The position numbers and the translations under genes are program-made. The notes beneath the pieces are model-generated. The model searched no databases. It was not told the origin of the DNA and saw only the letters and a list, made by a program, of their open reading frames with translations. Source: Sclerotinia nivalis (taxonomy: Eukaryota > Ascomycota > Leotiomycetes > Helotiales > Sclerotiniaceae). Taken from it: a DNA stretch of 64,000 nucleotides. The stretch is taken from positions 62,001-126,000 of the forward strand of contig JAPEIS010000014.1 in the NCBI GenBank assembly GCA_029531795.1. The letters are read 5' to 3'. Below, one piece after another: positions 58,756 through 64,000 of the stretch; position 1 is the first letter of the stretch; each line of letters starts with the position of its first letter.

Positions 58756-60165
58756 ATGGAAGGACGAAGACCCCCATTGCATCGCCCTGCAGATGGCCGT
58801 TCACATCAACCATTACTACACAAAAGTGATGATCCTGAGAGAGGTAGGACCGGATACAATGCGTCTCCAGATCCCCCAGAACGTCCTACATTCTCGAGAC
58901 GATCTACAATGCGAAGTCGAAGTCCGGACACTCAAGCAAAATTGGCCACAAAAAAGAAATATACATATGCAGCCTTCTTCTTGGGGTTGAGCTTGATTAG
59001 TTTCGTCATACAAACAGAAACTGCCGTGTATATACAACATCAATTGGGGTGGAATAAAGCATACTGCATGTTGTACGTAGGGGAATCCATCTTAAGAACA
59101 CTACAAAGCTAACTTTTCAATTCCAGATATTTTACTCATGGATCATGGTCATTATTATGGCCTACTCAACTTTTAATATTACGATTACAAAAATGGAAGA
59201 TGCCATGGAAAACCTTTTGGAGAAGACACGTTTATCTTGTTTGCACAACTGCACAAATGGTGGAGACTGGAGAATTAGATATCCCAAGAGGGCAACGATC
59301 CCCAATTCCATATATGCTCAAAATGACTGCATTCGTTACATGCGCACTTACAGTTGCTGGTGGATCTTGGTACGTGGCGGTTAATTTAACATCACCATCT
59401 GATCTCACGGCTATTTACAATTGTTCGGCATTCTTCGCATATGCTTTCAGCGTACCCCTTTTGAAAGAACCTCTTCGATGGGATAAATCTTTTGCGGTTA
59501 TGGTTGCTATTATCGGAGTTTTGGTGGTCGCATATGGAGATTCTACACCAACGAAACATGGAGGGAAATCTGGTGGTTCTGTTGGTGGGAAACCAGGTGA
59601 TGAAGATGATGAGGCATCAAATAGAGTTCTGGGAAATCTCGTCATTGGAATTGGTAGTGTTCTTTATGGATTTTACGAAGTCTTGTATAAGAAATTGGCA
59701 TGTCCACCCGAAGGAACAAGCCCCGGTCGAGGCATGATTTTCGCCAATACATTCGGATCTCTCATCGGATCTTTTACGCTATTAGTCCTTTGGATTCCCC
59801 TACCGATCCTCCATCTTACCGGTCTCGAAACATTTGAACTCCCGCGCGGAGAAGCAGCTTGGATGTTAGCCATTTCCGTCCTAGCAAATGCCATTTTCTC
59901 AGGAAGTTTCTTGGTCCTAATCAGTCTCACAAGTCCTGTTTTAAGTAGTGTCGCAGCACTATTAACTATTTTCCTCGTCGCGATAGTCGATTGGGCTTTC
60001 ACGGGTGTACCATTGAGTCCGGCGGCTATTGCGGGAGGTTTGTTGATTATCGTGGCGTTTTTGTTGTTGAGTTATAGTACTTTTAGAGAGATGCAAGAGG
60101 AGAGGAGAAAAAGAGAAATAGATTTGAGTGATCATGATTCGGATAGCGATAAGTTTGATGAGTAG
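58756..60165 (+). CDS. EamA/SLC35-type membrane transporter (YML018C-like)
   Basis: Exons 58756-59072 and 59127-60165 (54-nt intron) give 451 residues from the ATG at 58756. It has a hydrophilic Arg/Ser-rich N-terminus of about 75 residues, then about ten hydrophobic spans. Seen: 'YTYAAFFLGLSLISFVIQTE', 'NKAYCML' joined across the intron to 'YFTHGSWSLLWP', 'IYNCSAFFAYAFSVPLLKEP' (the EamA half-repeat signature), an acidic Gly-rich loop near residues 245-275, 'GFYEVLYKKLACP', 'SLTSPVLSSVAALLTIF', and a charged tail. It may carry a metabolite across the vacuole or Golgi membrane; substrate unknown. Upstream in-frame sequence suggests the protein may once have been about 78 residues longer. Confidence 0.85.
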
Positions 60166-60758
60166 ACGTCCTTGGGTGGACTGGTGGGTTGGTGGGTTTG
60201 GTTGAATAGGTGGTTCTTTACATAGGATTGATTGCATTGGCCACATACATTTTGGGGAGTATCTTGTGGTACTCGGTATTGGGAATACCTATAGGCACTA
60301 GGCATTAACTAGCCACATAGCATGGCTATGGTTTATAGTTTAAGGTTTACGGTCTAAGGTTTGCATCTAGATGGCGCGGGCGCTGGCGTTCTGGATATCG
60401 ATCTATCAATGCAGAATTGATGGGCTTTCTTGGGCCACTTATTACCTACCTATCACTTATCACTTGCATCTGGGATACTATGGTGCAATTATGCGTAATA
60501 GAGATTCATGTATTCGAGTCTTGAACAAGTGAATATGTGCAATGGGGATTGTGTTCGGAGTTTTGAAATGGAGTGAGTAGGTAGTGTAAAAGGTGTGGAA
60601 ATACATGTGAATTACACACTCGTTTCAAATCCCACTGTACAGAATCATCTCCACCCATTCCATCACATCACATCTCATCCCATCCCATCCCATCCCATCC
60701 CATCCCATCCCATGCCATTTCATTTTATTTTTTCCAGCCAGCCTACAAAATTCCCCCT
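60166..60758. other. Convergent 3' spacer
   Basis: 590 bp between convergent genes, with the CATCC repeat at 60676-60710. No gene. Confidence 0.5.
60676..60710. repeat. CATCC pentanucleotide repeat
   Basis: Seven exact CATCC units between two 3' ends. Confidence 0.9.
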
Positions 60759-62044
60759 TCATGGTTCACCAGGCCAAATTTCTTCGGCTAATTTCCTCAC
60801 CAACTTCAATTTCTCAATCATATCCGCCCTCTCCATATTATTTCCATCCGAATGACTCGCAAATCCACATTGGGGACTAACACCTATTCTTTTTAATACC
60901 TCTTCTCTCGTCTCCCCATTCCCTTCAGCGATTTTATCGGCTGCTTTCATAACTCTTTCTTTCAGTTCATCCGGATTCTCCATTTTGGGGAATTTGCTCG
61001 TTATCAATCCTAAGATCACATTTTTATTCTTAGGAAGGTGGGCGAGCGGTTCAAATCCTCCTGCTCGCGCCGTGTCGTATTCAAGGTAATATGTATCAAC
61101 ATTTAGGTCTTGAAATAGTTTCGTAGCAATAATATCATATCCGCCTTCAGAAAAATGACGACCATTAACGAAGTTTCCGCGGCATAGATGAATGCCTACG
61201 TGCATATCATCTGGACGATCACGCAAACAATCGTTGTAGAGTTTGATATATGAATCAAAGAGAGCATCTGAGTCTTCTCCATCTTTTTTGAAGCCTGCCA
61301 GCATTTTTTCGGAGCAAAAGTATGCTAGGTTTGGATCGTCGATTTGGATATTTCGGAGTCCGGCTTCATATAATGTTTTGAGTTCTGCGCGGTAGGCAGT
61401 GGCTATGTCGGCGTAATATGAGGCATCGTCGGGGTATATGTCTTTTGGATATGCGTGGCCGGTTTTGTAGCGGAGATGATACCAATTCGGAGCTGCGAGG
61501 GTGATTTTCGCTTCTTTGACTTTTTCTGCTGGAAGAAGGTTTTTGAGGTAGTTCCATTGGGAGATGTATGTGCTTCCGACATGTTTTATTTTGCCGGTAC
61601 AGTAAACGGATTCGCCGGGTTTATGGCCTTCTTCGAGGAATGCGTCGATGTCGGGAACGTAGCGGCGGAAGGAATCTAGGGGAGGATTTTGGACTTCTTC
61701 AAATCCTTCGAGGCCAGGAAAGAATGTACCCCTTTTATTTATCAGTATGTGTTTGTGTATGTGTGGTGGTGTATGAGGGAGTGAATCTCATGTAGGCGAA
61801 TAACAACATACCAGAACATATGACGGCGATACTCTCCATCTGTTACAGCATGGAAACCTAGGTCTAGTTGTGCTCGAACTATCTCATCGATGGATGCATC
61901 TTCTACCTTTCTCAAATCTTCCTTTGTAACATTATCCTTTCCATTATCGAGAGCATGTTTTATCGACAGGAGTTGCTCTGGACGTAGCAGAGATCCAAGA
62001 TGTTCTGCTCGGAAAGGAGGATTTCGATGAAGTTTGGGAGACAT
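60759..62044 (-). CDS. MetE-like (cobalamin-independent methionine synthase family) protein
   Basis: Exons 62044-61812 and 61731-60759 (80-nt intron; the join restores a Trp codon in 'HMFWGTFFPG') give 401 residues. It corresponds to the C-terminal catalytic barrel of methionine synthase II / UROD-MetE superfamily, as in stand-alone YxjG-type proteins; the ~750-residue full MetE is roughly twice as long. Seen: 'RAEHLGSLLRPEQLL', 'HAVTDGEYRRHMFW', 'IQIDDPNLAYF', 'GIHLCRGNF' with candidate zinc His/Cys, 'YYLEYDTARAGGFEPL', 'LGLITSKFPKME' and 'VSPQCGFAS' with the last zinc Cys. It likely handles a thiol or methyl donor; the exact substrate is unknown. It is convergent with the EamA transporter. 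Confidence 0.9.
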
Positions 62045-62784
62045 GTTGCAATAGAGAAATTAATCAGGGTGTATAAATCCTGTAGTGTAAGTGAGGATAG
62101 AGATTGTGTAGCAATAGGTTGAAAGGCAAATAAGCCATGTTATGTACTCCTGCAATCGTATGATTGCCCCACTGACTTTTTCTTAATCAAAAAAGTTATA
62201 TAGAAAGCCACGACAGCTTGCTCATCTGTCCCCCACGAGCTTTCCGTAATCCACGCTGCAATTGTAGATCCATCTGTTGATCTTAATACAATATAGTATA
62301 GTTCCCCGCTTGGTAATACCTTACTCAAGCATTGACGTTGCCGGTAGTCAGATTAGGAGGAAGGGAGAATGAGGTCTAAGCATTGACAAATTAACCCCGC
62401 ATACTAGAACAGAACCTTATACATTTTGTTAGTGTCATTTGTATATGTCAATTATCTGTAAGCAGTTTAACCGTTTAACCTGCAGCTTTGAGCTGCCGAA
62501 CTATGACCCATCAAACCACTTTGAATCTCGCGATAGAAATTACATCAAGGTTCTAAAGCTTCAAATTTACTCAATTGATGGTATGTGGACAAAAAGAGCT
62601 TTCGATGTTTTTACATTTTACAACAACTTCAAAGGATCAAGATCTTGCTGACATATATTCCCTTTACAGTTAAGTGGTCCATTATTCTACATCACGTCCA
62701 CCGAAGTGCGTGCGGAGACAAACTGTCCATTTCAACCTCTGTTCTAAATTTTGGGTTTTTTTCAACTTCCAAGATCTACAATAA
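62045..62784. other. Divergent spacer
   Basis: 740 bp between divergent start codons. No repeat, RNA gene or recognised regulatory motif. Confidence 0.5.
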
Positions 62785-64000
62785 ATGAGTTCTGAGCTAC
62801 CTTCCTCAAGCTTGAACACCCTCGAGATCCTCACAATTGACGGCAAATCTATAGAAATATCATCATCTCAACCTCCAACGACTCCAATGGAAAATCCCCC
62901 GACATCCCACGTTACTCCACATACGATCCCCGTAGACGTTACGAAACAGGGTCCCACCACAATTGAAGATCTTCCAAATGAATTGCTAGTTAATATCCTC
63001 AGCCATTTGGATACAGAAGCTCCGTCACATTCCCACACGATACTTCACGATGAACCAACCTTGAATGTAACCACATCCGAAGTTCGAGACCTCAAAAATT
63101 GTTCTCTGATTTCGAAACGATGGAGACAACCAACTTTACCATTACTGTTCAAATATACACGATATATCTTGAAATATTCAGAGGATGATTCTCGACCAAT
63201 TCTCAATGATCTTACAGGACCTTTCCTTCAATTTCTTCATACTCAATCTCTCGCGGGAATTGTCTCAAGCTTTACATTGGTGGTTCGGGAGGGAAAGATA
63301 TCAAATTGCTTCGATGGAATACCTCGGTGCCGCGAATTCGATAGTTTTTGGCAACGACTCTTTCATATGATTGATCCCTCCACTATTTTGATTGCTGCAC
63401 CTGCTGCGGCTCTCGCTTCCCTGACTTCGGCCGTCATAAGCGTAATGGAGGCATGGCTCTTTGGAATCGAATGTCACTATTTACGATTGCAAAGACCCGC
63501 ATCCAAAGAAGCCATTGTCACGGAGGTTACGGAGAGGGAGGATCCAACTGAATTGCCACAAAGTCTAGCAGAAACATCTGGTCCATTGTCTAGAACATCG
63601 CTGCTTACAGTTCCCGATTTTGATGAGCGATTACACTATACCTTGGGCACTACTACTATACCACAAACTTATGCCAAGTCCTCTGAGATCTTCCAAATTA
63701 GACCATGGACATCTTTGCTTCTTAATGAAGGGTCTAACTTAAAGGCTTACAAATCATCTTTGTGGTGGGAATTGGACACTCCTTCTGTAAGTAAACCTCG
63801 CGTTCAATTTGGTGGTAGCTATCTGATTATTTAAAGATACTAGGGAATCTTGTTGGAATAAATGATGCCATACCTCTGATCAACTCTAGTATTCGATCCA
63901 TGAGATATATCGCTATCTTTCCAATAACAACAAATCACTTCGAATATCTTGCCCAAAAATTACCAAGGTTGGATCATTTGTATGTTCAATTGGTACCACG
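62785..64000 (+). CDS. F-box-like protein, 3' end beyond the window
   Basis: Exon 1 is 62785-63790 and exon 2 runs from 63844 to the window edge. An F-box-like motif lies at about residues 58-76 ('IEDLPNELLVNILSHLD') and continues after a short insert with 'LKNCSLISKRWRQPTLPLLF'. Such proteins link substrates to SCF ubiquitin ligases; many fungal relatives are lineage-specific and unstudied. The intron donor is ambiguous: GTAAGT at 63787 would give an early stop, while GTAAAC four bases downstream (63791) with the TAG acceptor at 63843 keeps a protein-like frame ('INSSIRSMRYIAIFP', 'QKLPRLDHLYVQL'). Partial at the right edge. Confidence 0.75.

Overview
This is a filamentous ascomycete nuclear window. 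Genes are separate transcription units with short (about 45-115 nt) GT-AG introns carrying CTRAY-like branch sites, some genes sit in multi-kilobase spacers, and the left end holds transposon copies eroded by C-to-T / G-to-A changes that turn CAA/CAG into stops and TGG into TAG, the signature of repeat-induced point mutation (RIP). Protein sequences and short simple repeats suggest Leotiomycetes, probably Botrytis/Sclerotinia; that placement is recognition, not a database match.

Layout. 1-6.7 kb is a graveyard of RIP-eroded LINE retrotransposons: a plus-strand copy with zinc-knuckle, endonuclease, reverse transcriptase and 3' domain traces, and a minus-strand RNase H region. Short, non-eroded, palindrome-rich insertions interrupt them; two are flanked by 5-bp target duplications and removing them restores the LINE reading frame. 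Next to it, at 6.9-8.0 kb, is a trypsin-fold protein gene whose expected catalytic His reads as Tyr, followed by a decayed ORF. 9.5-30 kb is a housekeeping stretch: an MFS sugar transporter (-), the Mediator kinase SSN3/CDK8 (+), a basic low-complexity protein (+), the small GTPase Arf6 (-), SAGA subunit SGF29 (-), phosphomannose isomerase (+), an amino-acid/GABA permease (+), GTP cyclohydrolase II RIB1 (+) and an Old-Yellow-Enzyme-like flavoprotein (+). 31.6-36 kb has an unknown protein with a Ser/Thr repeat head (-) and a membrane protein fused to a DUF3431-like domain (+).

36-41 kb and 47.3-53.3 kb are gene deserts. Between them lies a three-gene island: a DxxxD-type cation diffusion facilitator (-), a Dal5-type MFS anion transporter (-) and, divergent from it, a TauD/Jlp1-type 2-oxoglutarate dioxygenase (+). 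The last two plausibly form a sulfonate uptake and desulfonation pair.

53.3-64 kb holds the MBF cell-cycle factor Mbp1 (APSES plus ankyrin, -), an AKR7-like aldo-keto reductase (-), an EamA/SLC35-like transporter (+) with an in-frame stop upstream of its usable ATG, a MetE-like methyltransferase domain protein (-), and an F-box protein that runs off the right edge (+). Exon boundaries were worked out by hand from splice signals and protein continuity; a few are ambiguous and are marked so.
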